Counted from the first letter of the stretch, positions 1 through 12,300 are shown. The stretch: DNA of 64,000 bases from Trichopria drosophilae (GCA_030407085.1 CM059586.1:29995501-30059500), one strand, 5' to 3'. Made by a program: numbers and translations. The notes: generated from the sequence alone by a model not told the origin.

Positions 1-144
1 CGACGGCCATGTCCGACCTCATCAGAGACTAAAAAATAATTATTTATTGCCAACGTGTTATTTCACAATGTCAATTTTAAGAATTACACAAATTTTCACA
101 ACTTCACCTTGGTTAAAATAAATTGTAAAATTAATGTTAGATTA

Positions 145-1310
145 TTAATGATCCATATTGGACCATTACTATTTCTGATTTACATTAACAATGTATATAA
201 TGTAACCCAAAATGGAACAATAATCAGTTATGCAGATGACACTGTTATTATTTATAAGGAAAATTCGTGGAAAAAGTTGTTGGAAGTGATAGGTACTGAT
301 TATCCAAAAATCTTAAATTGGTTTAGTATCAACCATTTAACTGTAAATACTAAGAAAACAGTAGCAATGCCTTTTGGTTGCTTTAGGGACAGTCTTCCTG
401 ATATTTCTAAATTAACATTTAAGAACCTTAATATAGAAATTAAATGTGTTTCGAAAACAAAATATCTAGGTATCATTATTGACAACCATATGAAATGGAA
501 CCATCATATTGACTGCGTAATGAAAAAACTAAGATATATGCTGTACATATTTAGAAAACTGAGGATGATGCTAAACCGTTCGCAGTTAATGATGGTATAT
601 CATGCATTGTTTCTAACGATAATGACTTATGGAATTATTGGTTGGGGAGGGGCTTATGATAATATAATTAGGAAACTGTAAACTTTACAAAACCGAGTTC
701 TAAAAATCATATCTTTTGAAGACCCATATTTTCCTTCCGAATCATTATTCGTTGATATGAACGTCTTAACAATTCGAAAACTATTCTATCTCAGATCAAC
801 TGTGCATTGTATAATCAATAAGGAGTTTAACGTTACAGAAAATAAAATTAATACTAGAAGTAAGACACTCGGTAATGTGATAACCCATAATTTTAAGAAG
901 ACTGTAGGTCGGAAGAGCTACTATTATGTAGCGGCTAAAGTCTTTAATATAATCCTTCCCGAAGTGAAACTAATAAATTACCAAAATTGTAAAAAGATTT
1001 TATATGCGTACCTTGTAAAAACACTGGTAAACAATATTATTAAGAAGATGTGTCTTAAATAAGACTTCAATTTATTATGTATATCAGTATTCAACAAATA
1101 GGTACTAAGATTTATCTTTAATTTAGGTTAGTAAAAATTAGGTTTAAGGCGTTATTTGTTGCTACGGACAAGGGTTATTACCCTTATGTAGCCTTAAAAA
1201 TTTTTCTTTGCGTTATTATGTTTTTATTTTATTTTATACAATAAGTTTAATGTACAATTACTGTAAATGTATCCAAAGAATTAGAAATAAATATTATTAT
1301 TATTATATTT
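145..1310 (+). mobile_element. 5'-truncated non-LTR retrotransposon (LINE) fragment, copy A
   Basis: The stretch encodes the C-terminal half of a reverse transcriptase. After a degraded GPLLFLIYINN block comes the catalytic motif SYADDT, then the conserved thumb block KTKYLGIIID and a late block beginning TLQNRVLKII. A stop near 679-681 splits the reading frame into two pieces (about 55-681 and 757-1062). The copy has no endonuclease domain and lacks the N-terminal part of the RT, so it is 5'-truncated and dead. It ends in an (ATT)n tail at about 1290-1310, typical of LINE 3' ends. Its C-terminal blocks resemble those of the copies at 4.67-6.69 kb and 9.9-12.4 kb. The family within the jockey/CR1/I-like group is not resolved. 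Confidence 0.85.
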
Positions 1311-2047
1311 GAGGTAATATGTTACCATGTCAAGATGTGGGTAACTGACTTATTCAAAGTTAATCGACTACAGATTATTGAAATGAAAATAGAGAGGCAA
1401 TATAATTATGGTAAAAGTGTAGAAGAACTGCCTCACCCCAAAAATGTAATGTGCCAGATGTTTTCGATGTATTTTGGGCTGCTGATAACAAATATCACAA
1501 TTAAATTTGGTGCTGGGACATATTGAAGCTGTTATCTCAAAACTGCTAAAAAACGTGATTTTTTGGAGTTTTTTGCATTTATTTTGAAAAGTACGAGTCC
1601 GACAAAAAAATGTGTCAAACAAAAAATATAGGGCACACAATTCTCTACAAAAAATGTTTGATACATTTTCTTCCTAATATGAAAAGTAAGCTCGTAAATG
1701 GGCGACGAAAGTGAACATAATGGATTTTTTCACAGTACGTGCGTAATTTTCTCCCCGTTTGGAGTCTCCATTAACTAGCATCGACTCGTCTTATCATAAT
1801 CTCATTTTCTATTAAGCACTTGACTTATTTTTACGCATAGTTACCTCGCTATCAAATAAAACAAAATTTTAATGTTTGTAAAGTATTTTTTTCACTTAGT
1901 GTTTTGGTGGTCATTTTTACAACATTTTTCGAAGAACCAAGTCAGGTAAAATATATTTATAATATTCTTGGAACTATAAGCTTTTGACGCATATAAGAGT
2001 TTTTGATGAAATTTGCATTGTTTTACGCCGACATTTTGTAAAAATGA
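1311..2047. other. Region with no recognised gene
   Basis: Only short chance ORFs are present, and I see no recognisable protein motif or clear terminal repeat. It separates LINE copy A from the small Cys/His-rich ORF. Confidence 0.5.
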
Positions 2048-2242
2048 GTGTTCGAGGTATTATTGGACACTGATGCGAAGGAAAATACTGATTTCTGCAT
2101 AATTTGCATGAAAAATATGCCCGAGAAAGAAAATTGCCGAAACATAGCGAATTGTATCGCTTGTGATCGAGGTGTTCACTTGATTTGTATTGGAGCAAAC
2201 CGGAACACTTTCAAAGGCCTTACTTTATTTTATTCATTATAA
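2048..2242 (+). CDS. Small Cys/His-rich ORF (PHD-like zinc finger fragment)
   Basis: A 64-residue ORF contains a CxxC pair (FCIICMKNM), further cysteines, and then CIACDRGVHLIC, a CxxC plus HxxC arrangement as in PHD fingers. PHD-like fingers occur in chromatin proteins and in ORF1 of some LINEs. The ORF stops about 20 residues after the last ligand, so only part of a domain is present. The surroundings are full of LINE fragments, which makes a transposon ORF1 remnant the likeliest source, but a stray exon cannot be excluded. Expression and a real start codon are unproven. Confidence 0.3.
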   Translation: MFEVLLDTDAKENTDFCIICMKNMPEKENCRNIANCIACDRGVHLICIGANRNTFKGLTLFYSL

Positions 2243-3165
2243 TATAGATATTCTTTCGTTTTCATTAACAAATAAACGTTTTCCAGCAATAATTTTCATT
2301 TTCTTTATCAATTTACAAGACTGTCCAATAATACCCCAATATACAATTTTAAACAATTAGGTCAAATTGCTGGTACCAAATGAAAGGTTATTTATCGTAC
2401 CACAAAATCAAGCTTTGAAATTTTTAAAAAAAGCAATTTTTTTTAGAGTTTCTGGACAAAATAAAAATGTGTCCAAGAATACCCCGACCTCCCTATTTTT
2501 TGATGTCGATATTCTATTTGTTATTTAAACTCCATAAGAAGAGATATTGCACAATTTTGAAAATAATATATTTATTTTATCAACAAAAATATTGCATTGA
2601 ACACTTGCAGAAAAGTGAAAAAACTGTAAATTGGTTACAAATAGATGAACATTGTTATTACACTTAAAAAAAGTTTACCTGCACATCTGTGGGAAATTTT
2701 TGTATTCATTTATTTTAGATTCATTTGGATTAAAACAGGCATTATTTTGCTAAGTTATGTATTGAAATGGATTCATTAATTCTGATAATTAAATGTTATT
2801 ATTCATATATTAAATTATATTAAAAAATTATCATTTCAATCTTCATTTGTATTCAGATGGATTCATGATTTTTGCCTTTCTTGAGTCAATTATAAATGAT
2901 TAATACAACATATTTCCAATCATGATCATGGATTAAATTGTATTTGTATTTTTAGTAGTTTTGATAACACTATTATTTATGTATTCATTTGGATTCGAAT
3001 GTATTCGAAAAGTTGAAGTAGCGTATTCAAAAACGATAAAATGAATCAAAGTTAATACATCAAGTAGAGCCTGCGATATTTAACAGAATGCACCAGGTTT
3101 TTTAATTTAACTACCAATTGTTAAAGTTCTAACATAACTAGCATCCAAATTAGACCTTGGAATTA
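2243..3165. other. AT-rich region with no recognised gene
   Basis: This is low-complexity AT-rich sequence with repeated ATTCATTTGGATT-like words around 2,700-3,060. I see no supportable ORF or RNA gene. Confidence 0.5.
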
Positions 3166-3607
3166 TCCTGGATATGAAATTAACTTTTGCTGACCATCTA
3201 AATTACAATACTGAAAAGGCACTAAAAATGTTAGGTTTTATAAAAAGAATGTGCACTGATTTCAATAGCATAAATACCATAAGATCTCTCTACTCAATCT
3301 TAGTTAGACCAATCTTACTCTGCGCTTCTCAAATTTGGGCTCCTCACTACAAAAGTCTCATGAATAAATTAGAACACATTCAGCATAAATTTCTCAAGTT
3401 CGCAACTTATAAGCTTGGTAAGCCGTTGCATAGATTCTCACATAACTAAATGGAAGTTTCAAGAGAATTACATTTGTCCTCAATATATTCAATTATTAGA
3501 GTACACGATCTAATTTTTGTTGCATAAATAGACTGTGACTATCTTATTAATAAAATTCATCTTTATTCTCCCAGTTTTGACATAAGGAATCCTAATATCT
3601 TCTTTTT
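3166..3607 (+). mobile_element. LINE fragment, copy B1 (RT thumb region only)
   Basis: The ORF at 3174-3449 encodes the post-catalytic part of a jockey-type reverse transcriptase. It has a degraded LTFADHLNYN block and a conserved region around ASQIWAPHYKSLMNKLEHIQ. The same blocks recur, diverged, in the next copy (SQVWSPHFKTWIKKLESVQ), so B1 and B2 are two copies of one family side by side. It lacks a catalytic domain and is a dead fragment. Confidence 0.75.
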
Positions 3608-4667
3608 GATATATCTGATAGTATTAGTTTTTCTAAATTTTTATTGTTCGCTGATGACATTAAACTATTTTATGAGATTGGATCTCCTCGTGATGCATCT
3701 AAGTTGCAAAAAGATGTTCACTCGGTTGTGAATTGGGTTACCTCAAATCAACTTACCTTAAATATTGATAAATGTAAATCAATTTTATTTTATAGATCTA
3801 CAAAATCTTATCAGTTCTTATATGATATCCTTAACCATCCTCTAGAGTCAGTAAACTCTATTAATGATTTAGGAGTTATAATCAACTCGTCTTTAAAATT
3901 CGATAATCATTGCGATCACGTGTTAGCGAAGGGGTTTTCAGCTCTTGGATTTCTTCATAGAACTACTAGAGATTTCACAAATTCACACACTTTATTATTA
4001 CTTTATCAGTCACTCGTCTTACCTCATTTTCTGTATTGTTCTCAAGTTTGGTCACCGCATTTCAAGACTTGGATTAAGAAACTTGAATCGGTTCAGCACA
4101 GATTTATCCGTTACCTCTCATTTAAAATCAAGATCCCAATGTCTTACTTTGATCACGACTATTCATCACTCTCGCGTAAATTTACCCACCAACCGTAGAA
4201 TCTTTACATTATTGTCACAATGTTTTATATGTCTTGAGAGTCTTGTACGGTAGGATTAACTGTCATCAGTTTTCATATTTATTTACTTATCGGCATACTA
4301 TTTATCCCATTAGAAACCCACGTATCTTATAGAAATTTCATCTTCATCTCGTTTTGGTTATCATTTGCCTCTTTCTCGTTTAAGACGTGAATGGAATATA
4401 CTTCCCATTAATTTCACATCTAGTTCAAACTCACAACCAATCTTGATTAATAGGCTGCGAGCTCATTGCTTAAAATATTATAATGCACCGTAATATTTTA
4501 TTATAATAGCTACTGATATAGTATCTCATTTAGTTGAACCTTGCTCCGTTTATGAATTGAATTCGCTTTTGTTTTATTTTATATTTTTGAGGACTGTTAC
4601 ACCATTATTATTATTTTTATTATTGTAAAAGGTCTTCAGGCCATTAGTGTAAAAATAAATAAATAAA
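3608..4667 (+). mobile_element. LINE fragment, copy B2, with A-rich tail
   Basis: The ORF at 3644-4198 starts at the RT catalytic motif LFADDIKLF and runs through NQLTLNIDKCK, a DLGVIINSSLKF block and SQVWSPHF. The frame is lost after 4,198. The copy ends in a (TAAA)n tail at about 4652-4667. Everything upstream of the catalytic FADD motif is missing, so it is 5'-truncated. The FADD motif and the tail suit the jockey group, which is inferred from memory of the family. The copy abuts the 5' end of copy C, which suggests successive insertions. Confidence 0.8.
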
Positions 4668-4669
4668 TC

Positions 4670-6692
4670 AAGAATAAACTATACAAGGAATGGAAAAAAG
4701 ATGTTAATAATGTTACCAAAAGGAATAAATTTCTCAACTATGAAAAATTACTTAAGACATTACTTAGAGTCGCAAAAAATAAATATGAACAGGAGCATAT
4801 TCGAAAAGCTGATATTAAAAAGGTTTAAAAATATGTTAACGAGAAATTAGAAAATAAAACTAAAAAATATCAAATAAATGATATCATGATTAACAACCAA
4901 CTGAGCAATAACAATATGGTAAAAGCTAATCATTTTAATGAACATTTTAATACAGTAGCACACAAACTTAATAAAAATTGTGTGCCACCAATTAAACAGT
5001 ATATGATTCCTAGTGTTCCTTTTAATCAACATGCTCTCTTTTTAACCCCAACGGATGATGCTGAAGTATTTAAAACTATACAAGAATTAAAAAATAAAGC
5101 TGGAGGATATAATGAGCTACATGCTTTCACCATCAAGTTAGCTGCACCATATATTACAAGATCTTTAACTCGCATTATAAATAATGCTATGGCTCTAGGC
5201 AAGTGTCCTTGGCAATTCTAGTTAGCAGTTGTGTGTCCAGTATATAAAAATGGACTTTAGTCTTTAGCTGATAATTATCGGCCAATAACATTAATAACAA
5301 ATCTAGCGAAAATCTTTGAAAAGATTCTGTACACCAAACTGTTTGACTTTTCAACTAAATATAATATATTTAGCGCTAGGCAATTTGGTTTCTTAAAGAA
5401 AAAAGGCACCGATAATGCTATTGCCTTATTAGGTAAATTTCTTTACGATAACTCAAGTCAAAGTAAGCCAACTGCAGTTGCATTTTTGGACTATTTCAAA
5501 GCCTTCGACACTGTGGATCATAATATTTTGCTATCAAAATTGTATAATATGGGAATAAGAGGAATATGCTTATCACTTATGGAAAGTTATTTATTAAATA
5601 GAGTCCAAGTTGTTAAAATTAATGGGATAACTAGTCAACCAATTGAAATCAATGTTGGAGTGCCTCAAGGTTCAATACTAGGTCCTTACTTGTTTATCAT
5701 GTATATTAATGATTTGCTAATACAATAAAATAATTTAATAGCATATGCAGATGATACAGCTGTCCCAATTTGTGGATCCAATTGGACTGATCTTGCAATA
5801 ACATTGTCTTCTCAGCTATAGACATCATTTATTCATGGCTGTATGAAAATAATTTATTTCTTAATGTATATAAGTCTACTTTTATTACATTTGGAAATTA
5901 TGCAGACTCAATCGCAGATTATATTAATATCAAGATAAATGGACAAAATCTGAATAGAATAACAAGTTATAATTATCTTGGTGTAACTTATGATTGTAAT
6001 TTAAGATGGGATACTCATGTCAGCAACATACATAATAAAAAAAAACAGATGTCTTGTATAGCTGTTCTACAGGCTCAAGCAAGTTCTATCCAAAAAACAC
6101 TTAATACAAATATACTACGGTCTGTTTAATAGCATCGCTTTATAACTCTTGCCTGGATCCGTTGGACCGTCTACAAAAAAGGATTCTTAAAATTATTGAT
6201 ATAAATGAACAAGAACAACCATTGGATATAAGGCAGATATTTGTTATAAGCAGTATAGTTTATTTATATAACAAACTTAAAAGAGAATATCAATTGAAAA
6301 CTTCTAATACGAGGTTTAAAAATATTATATTACCAAAGCACTACTTAACAATTGGACAAAGAAGTTTTGAGTATTTTTCAAAAAAATATTATAATAAGCT
6401 ACCAAATGAATTGAAAAATTTGAGCGTGAAAGAAAAGTTGCTGAAGAAGAAACTTAAAAGTGCAATTATTGAAATAATTATAGATTAATATATTTTATAC
6501 TTTCTTTCAAATTAATTGTTAATTAATATATATTTATCTTAAATCATAAATTATGTACGAAATAAAAATAAATTATTGTAAATTTAGTGAGGTATGCCTA
6601 TAGGCACTACTCTTACTCTTTAAAATAGAGACTAAGGACCAACCTATGTTAAAAATGTAAAGGAAAAGTGGCAATAAATTATTATTATTATA
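4670..6692 (+). mobile_element. LINE copy C, longer but inactivated (endonuclease-RT linker, RT, C-terminus)
   Basis: This is the most complete LINE in the window. From 4,672 it encodes the linker upstream of the RT, then the block DNYRPITLITNLAKIFEKIL, then FLDYFKAFDTVDHNILLSKL (the first catalytic Asp region), GVPQGSILGPYLF and the catalytic AYADDT at about 5,740. The C-terminal part is at 6162-6488. In-frame stops near 4,826, 5,219, 5,260 and 5,728 and a frameshift after the YADD box kill it. It ends in an (ATT)n tail near 6,680. There is no endonuclease domain, so it is 5'-truncated. Confidence 0.88.
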
Positions 6693-6834
6693 AATAGATT
6701 TACTGCATGATATTTAAGACACTTTTTACTAAACCGGAGGTTAAAGTGTACATTTAAATTGGAAACTACTCCGAATTATAATTACATACAGACATTAGCC
6801 ATAAAAATGATTTAACGTAAATATTATTTTCCAG

Positions 6835-7570
6835 GTTCAAAACTTATGTCCAATGTGAATTCCTTATTCGCATCGTCTTACGTGTATCATTGGTCTCGAT
6901 ACATCGAGGGTAGAGAACTTCGTTATCCTCCATCATTCGACGCAAGAGTAGTTTTGTATCCAACAGATAAAATTGTTCGAGATTATCTGGCCTGGAGACA
7001 AGTCGACGTCCACGTAAACAATCTTTATAATACATGCTTTTGGAATCTCGTCGTTAAGAAGAATCTAACACCTATACAGGTATATAACCTTTACATCCTT
7101 TATATCATTCTACCAAAACTTAATTGTAAAATTTGTAGGCTGAGGAAAGACTGAGCGGAACCCTGGCTTCGCACAAGAATGAAATGCTCTTCCAGGAGTT
7201 TGGCATTAATTATAATAACGAGCCAGCAGTATTTCGCAAGGGTACCATATTGCTACGCAAACTGGTTCCCACCGACACTGGTCGTTTGAGGCCCACAGTA
7301 GTGCCTTTAGTAGACGACATTATCGGCGAACGCTTCTGGAGAGAAAATCCAGAAGTAATCGGATTGAAAAGCCTAGTAACCTACCAGATGCCACCTCTCA
7401 ACGTACCCATGTCAGTGAATTCCGGACACGTTCCAGTCCACACAAATCTCCTGCCCATGAAAACAATTCAACAGACTTCGATTGTCGGCAACTGCTCGGT
7501 CAACGATAATTCAAAAACCGATAGAAACCGAGAGATGGAAAGGAATGCAGAACGTAGCTGTAGCAAATGA
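6835..7570 (+). CDS. THG1: tRNA-His guanylyltransferase, C-terminal exons (partial)
   Basis: Thg1 adds the extra G(-1) to the 5' end of tRNA-His, which histidyl-tRNA synthetase needs. Two exons are visible. Exon 6835-7079 follows a TTTTCCAG acceptor and enters in phase 1. The final exon 7139-7570 follows TTTGTAG and ends at TGA. They encode the second half of the protein: SKLMSNVNSLFASSYVYHW, the conserved FDARVVLYP and DYLAWRQVDVHVNNLYNTCF blocks, then SGTLASHKNEMLF, INYNNEPAVFRKGT and DIIGERFWRENPE. About 65 residues follow the usual family end and look low in conservation. The N-terminal catalytic half, with the metal-binding aspartates, is not in the window, because the 6.8 kb upstream is LINE debris. 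The ATG at 6846 is internal, not the true start. The gene is convergent with VhaAC39. Confidence 0.93.
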
Positions 7571-7933
7571 AATATTTTTACTTTTATACAGATATAACTA
7601 ATGTATAACGAAAATCGTTTTACGTTTCGCGTTTTTTATATGTATATGACCTGTAAATATATTAGTGGTTCTTATTACCGACTGCGAAAAGAACATTTTT
7701 ATACGGAAGTTGCGAGTGAAGTGAGTTATCGAGGACCAATCTAATATATACTTATATACAAAGAATTATATATTGTTTGTAAATGACGTTAAATTTGCGA
7801 TTATTTATTATGCACAGCGTAATCAATAATTGTCGGGTACAGTGGCCCTCCCCTTATTTTCACTCTTCGAGTCAAGGAAGATGGCGGCTTCTTCCCTTAT
7901 TTTACCGCTTCTCCGCATCTTCACCACTGGCAG

Positions 7934-8367
7934 TACAGTAGGACCTCTCTTATTCTAATCCTTCTCCCACTATCGCACGAAAAGTTCACGAAAAATATTG
8001 TCCACGAATCACAAGCTCGCAAGCAAAGTAAGTGGGGGTAAGGGGAAAATTAGAATAAGAGAGGTCGGCGCCATCTTGAAAAACTTTACTACAGTAGTCC
8101 TTCTCTTATTCTAATTTGTCCAGTCAGGCAAGATGGCGGCCTTCTTCCCTTATTCTAATTTTCCCCTTTCCCCCACTACTTAGATTTGTAGTCTCACTTT
8201 TGTCTATTTTTCTTTTGTTGCGCATGCGCCGTTATTTGTATTTAGAAATTCCACACGTCAACACCCGTCAGCTGGGAGAACGCGTGAGGGGAAATATTAG
8301 AATAGGGCAGAAAAAATTAGAATAAGGGAAGGAGTACTGTAATTAGAATAAGAGAGGTCGTACTGTA
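7934..8367. mobile_element. Nested MITE 2, termini TACAGTAGGACCTCTCTTAT
   Basis: Inverted termini TACAGTAGGACCTCTCTTAT at 7934 and AATAAGAGAGGTCGTACTGTA-type at 8367 delimit this copy. It is split by nested MITE 3. Its interior matches nested MITE 5 in inverted orientation (the segment near 7,980-8,040 against 8,740-8,800), so both belong to one family. Confidence 0.78.
8090..8341. mobile_element. Nested MITE 3 inside MITE 2
   Basis: The termini are TACAGTAGTCCTTCTCTTAT at 8090 and AAGGGAAGGAGTACTGTA ending at 8341, so it is about 250 bp. The interior holds the palindromic word GCGCATGCGC near 8,220, which also occurs in the MITEs at 36.9 and 62.7 kb. There is no ORF worth reporting. Confidence 0.78.
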
Positions 8368-8380
8368 TGAGACACTGATC

Positions 8381-8537
8381 TACAGTAGTCCTCCCCTTAT
8401 TATAACCGCGTCTCTTATTTTAACTTTTTATCGTGCTCTCACTGCTGGTCGTAAGAAAGAGGGGAGATGTTAAAATAAGGGAAGGGGTCGCCATCTTCCT
8501 TGTCCCGAATAGTTAAAATAAGGGGAGGACTACTGTA
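8381..8537. mobile_element. Nested MITE 4
   Basis: The termini are TACAGTAGTCCTCCCCTTAT at 8381 and ATAAGGGGAGGACTACTGTA ending at 8537, a 157-bp copy. Its termini are close to those of the outer element, so they may share a transposase. Confidence 0.78.
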
Positions 8538-8707
8538 TATAATAACTATATAGATCAGTGGTATGAGAGAATAAAAACAGAGAGGAGATATAGTGGCGTC
8601 TTTCTTCACCTGTATGCGCAAGCTTGCACTGAACACTTTCAAATGGCAAATGGTGGGGGAACTCACAAGGGGAAGAAGTTAACATAAGGGAAGAAAGAAA
8701 GTTAAAA

Positions 8708-8854
8708 TACAGTAGGACCTCTCTTATTCTAATTTCCCCTTACCCCCACTTACTTTGCTTGCGACCTTGTGATTCGTGGACAATTCGTGCGATAGTGGGG
8801 GAATGATTAGAATAAGAGAGGCTGGACAATTGGAATAAGAGAGGTCCTACTGTA
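8708..8854. mobile_element. Nested MITE 5
   Basis: This is a 147-bp copy with near-perfect termini TACAGTAGGACCTCTCTTAT at 8708 and ATAAGAGAGGTCCTACTGTA ending at 8854. It is the same family as MITE 2 and the best preserved of the set, so probably young. Confidence 0.82.
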
Positions 8855-8886
8855 ATAGGAGTTAAAATAAGGGGAGGGCCGCTGTA

Positions 8887-9319
8887 TATCCCGCAAGCTC
8901 CACTCTAGATAATTCCGAGTGATTTAGAGGAATGGAACTATATCTAGGTTTAAAATAAAAGTGTTCTAACATTCATAGAGTCCTATATTTTCACAAATCT
9001 TTCTAACATCTACACATACGACATTGCGTATTACTTTTGTCGTTCGCCACGACATGGAATGCAGCGTTACTACATCAATTTTTTTTCGACTGGATTTTCT
9101 TTTCACTTGGATTATAATTAATAGATACAATTGTCGTGAATAATACTACTTGTGGCGAATATTCAGACACAGAAGATATAAATACATTATGTACACAATG
9201 TTTCGAGTTTCTGCGTCGAATCAAATTTCGCAGCTTTCGAGGTTAACCCAATTGTTTCTTAAGTTTTCACCCCCTTACAAGTTTCACAAATTAATTGAAC
9301 ACAAATATAAATCGGTTAA
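8887..9319. other. Intergenic / probable 3' UTR of VhaAC39
   Basis: No ORF or terminal repeat is evident. The part next to 9,320 should be the 3' UTR of the minus-strand V-ATPase gene. I could not find a clear AATAAA signal on that strand. Confidence 0.4.
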
Positions 9320-12300
9320 TTAAAAGATCGGAATGTAATTGTCGATTTTAGTACGATGTTTCTGAGCGACACATTCCGATATCCAGACAATGTTACGACA
9401 CTCTTGCTCTTTTAACTTCAAGTAACTGTAGAAAACTCCGAAATGGAATTGTTGCAGGAAAGCATTTACGTTTAAACGAACCTGTAACAAAATTTTGTTT
9501 ATTTCCGTTCAGAAAGATTAAAAATTAATCAATTACCTCGCGTTCGAAAAACTTATCTTCCAGCGTCTTGTCGCCAGGATTGTTACCAGCGCCCTCAAAT
9601 AACGCGGAGTATTCCTGAGAAAAAGTAAATTAATATTCTGGAAGGATTTTCAGAAAAGTATTTTGTACTTACAGCATAGTATTCTGCGACGGCTTTTACT
9701 TGTTCGTAATCGTCAGCACGAGCAAGAGCGGCTAAACCGTCCGGATTTAAACGACCGCATCGAGGATACAATTTGGCACGATCGTCTTTACCTAATTCCG
9801 TACCGAACGAGTTGATTGTTATGATGATTGCTCGCCTGTCAGCTTCGAACTAAAAACCAATTCATTTCTTAACTTTCATTAGAATTTTATTAATTAAGTT
9901 TAAGTTTGGATGTTATGCAGACAGTATCCCTAATGTGGAAAAAGTCTCCCTTCATCATGAAAAATGCCATCTACCATCAAATGTCCATGTCCATTTATTG
10001 CTGTTGTCAAAAGTACAAAATACCTCGGAATCGAATTTGACCAACACTTATCACGGAAAACCCATACGACAAACCTCGTTAGAAAAATAAGGTATATGAC
10101 ATATGTATTCTTAAGACTGCGCTACATATTAAACCCGAAACTATTGAAAACTGTTTATGTTGCAATATTTCAATCTATCTGGTCACACGGCGTAATTGCG
10201 TGCGGTGGAGCAAATAATCAGGCTATCTTGCCCCTCGAAATTTTAAATAGAAGAATTCTAAAAATTATATTCTTCAAAAATAAATTGTTTCCAACTGAAG
10301 ATCTTTATAGCCTAAGTAAAACTTTAGACATAAGAAAATCCTACGAATTAGCCGTCACAAATTACTACATCACGCGTAGACTACTAACCTTCACAAACAC
10401 TACCAAAGAAAAAAGATCTCATACAATGTACTTGGCGCAAATACCATTCAAGCGAACAACTATCGGGCAAAGATGCCACGACTTTATGGCTCCAAAACTT
10501 TTTAATTCTTTTCCGCCTTATATAAGGCATAAACTATGTACAAGTAAAAACGAAAGCAAAGAGCCTCTGTAAGCCCCATACAAAAAATGCCCCTTTTTCG
10601 TACCTCGAATATTCAAACTTTTTTTATGCCAATTGGTTATATATGATGACCCAATAATCCCTGTAAAATTTCAAAGTGAGCATATGCACCGTTGCGGAAA
10701 TATGAGGGGTCAAAGTTGACCATGTCCAATAAAAAATGTATATCAATTTCACATTTATACTCGAATAATAATATTGAAAAAAATCGGACGGTATGGTTCT
10801 TTGGAAATTTTTGACTGCTGATTACGAATCTGAAGTCAGATTTTAAAAATTCAAAATGGCGGAGGACTTTTTTGAAAATCGATCTAATTTGCATAAAAAT
10901 GATTACTTGGGGGCTTTTGGGTCGCTGATTACGAATCTGAAGACAGATTTTAAAAATTCAAAATGACGGATCTAATATGGCGGACGACTTTTTTGAAAAT
11001 CGATCTAATTTGCTTAAAAATTATTACTTGTTATTACAAAATGGCGGATGATTTTTAAAAAATCAAATGCAATTCGCTAGAAACACGTTTTTCTGGGGTT
11101 TTCGGGGTCGTTGATTACGAATCGGCTGTTAGGTTTTCAAAATTCAAAATGGCGGATCCAATACAGCGGACGATTTTTCTGAAAATCCATCCAATTTGCC
11201 TAAAAAATGTTAGTAAGGGGTTTTTGGGGTCGCTGATTACGAATCGCGTGTTAGTTTTTCAAAACTCAAAATGGCAAGTCCAATATAGCTGATGACTTTT
11301 GAAAAATGTAATGCAATTTGTTTGAAACTCGTCAGCTTAAGGTTTCTGTAGTCGATAAAGTCGAATCTATCGTTGAATTGATATTGAAGATTTTCAATAT
11401 CCCCATTTTGAATCTGCCATTTTTAATTTTTAAAATCTGACTTCAGATTGGTAATCAGCGAGCCCAAAAATAATAATAATTTTTAACCCCCAAGTAATAA
11501 TTTTTATGCAAATTATATCGATTTTCAAAAAAGTCGTCCGCCATATTAGATCCGTCATTTTGAATTTTTAATATCTGACTTCAAATTCGTAATCAGCTGC
11601 CAAAAATCTGTAAAGAACCATATCGTCTGATTTTTTAAAAATATTATTATTCGAGTATAAATGTGAAATTGATGTACATTTTTTAGTGGACACGGTCAAC
11701 TTTGACCCCTCATACTTCCGAAACGGGGCATATGCTCATTTTGAAATTTTGCAGGGATTATTGGGTCATCATATGTAACCAATTGGCATAAAAAAGTTTG
11801 AATATTGGAGGTACGAAAAACGGGCATTTTTCGTATGGGGCTTACAGAGGCTCTTTATCAGAAAACAAATAAGTCTATTTCTTATAAATGACAAAATAGA
11901 AAAATAGCTTTACTGGTGCAAGCCATAAACTCGGTGTATTGGGCGAACTCATAAATTGTTAGCTTCTTGAAATTACACTATTATCATTCACTATGCTGCA
12001 AAATTATAAATCCACATGATACAATTCTATTAAATATTTCTCTTTTGTTTTTAAGCGTTTATCATCAACTTGTTATTGTTATACTTTAGTTTCGCATTAT
12101 TATTCTTGTTAATTATATTTACATTTTACTATTCATCGTTTCTTTATCTCGTAATCTCTTGTATTTATTTTTTTTTATTTTATTATTTTTATTTTTATTT
12201 TTTCCTTTATTTCTTTTTTACACGTGTATGGCAGTAACGCTGCACTGGCTGGATGCACTTACAGACTAGTTTATAATAAAACTTATGTAAGTGTCTCAAC

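Larger units (their letters stand above)
7838..8886. mobile_element. Outer CAGT-ended MITE hosting four further MITEs
   Basis: The outermost inverted termini are TACAGTGGCCCTCCCCTTAT at 7838 and the matching ATAAGGGGAGGGCCGCTGTA ending at 8886. TA dinucleotides at both ends fit a pogo/Tc1-mariner-type element with a TA target. No transposase is encoded, so this is a non-autonomous element. Its own sequence is left only as 7838-7933, 8368-8380, 8538-8707 and 8855-8886. The rest is younger inserted elements listed separately. Confidence 0.8.
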
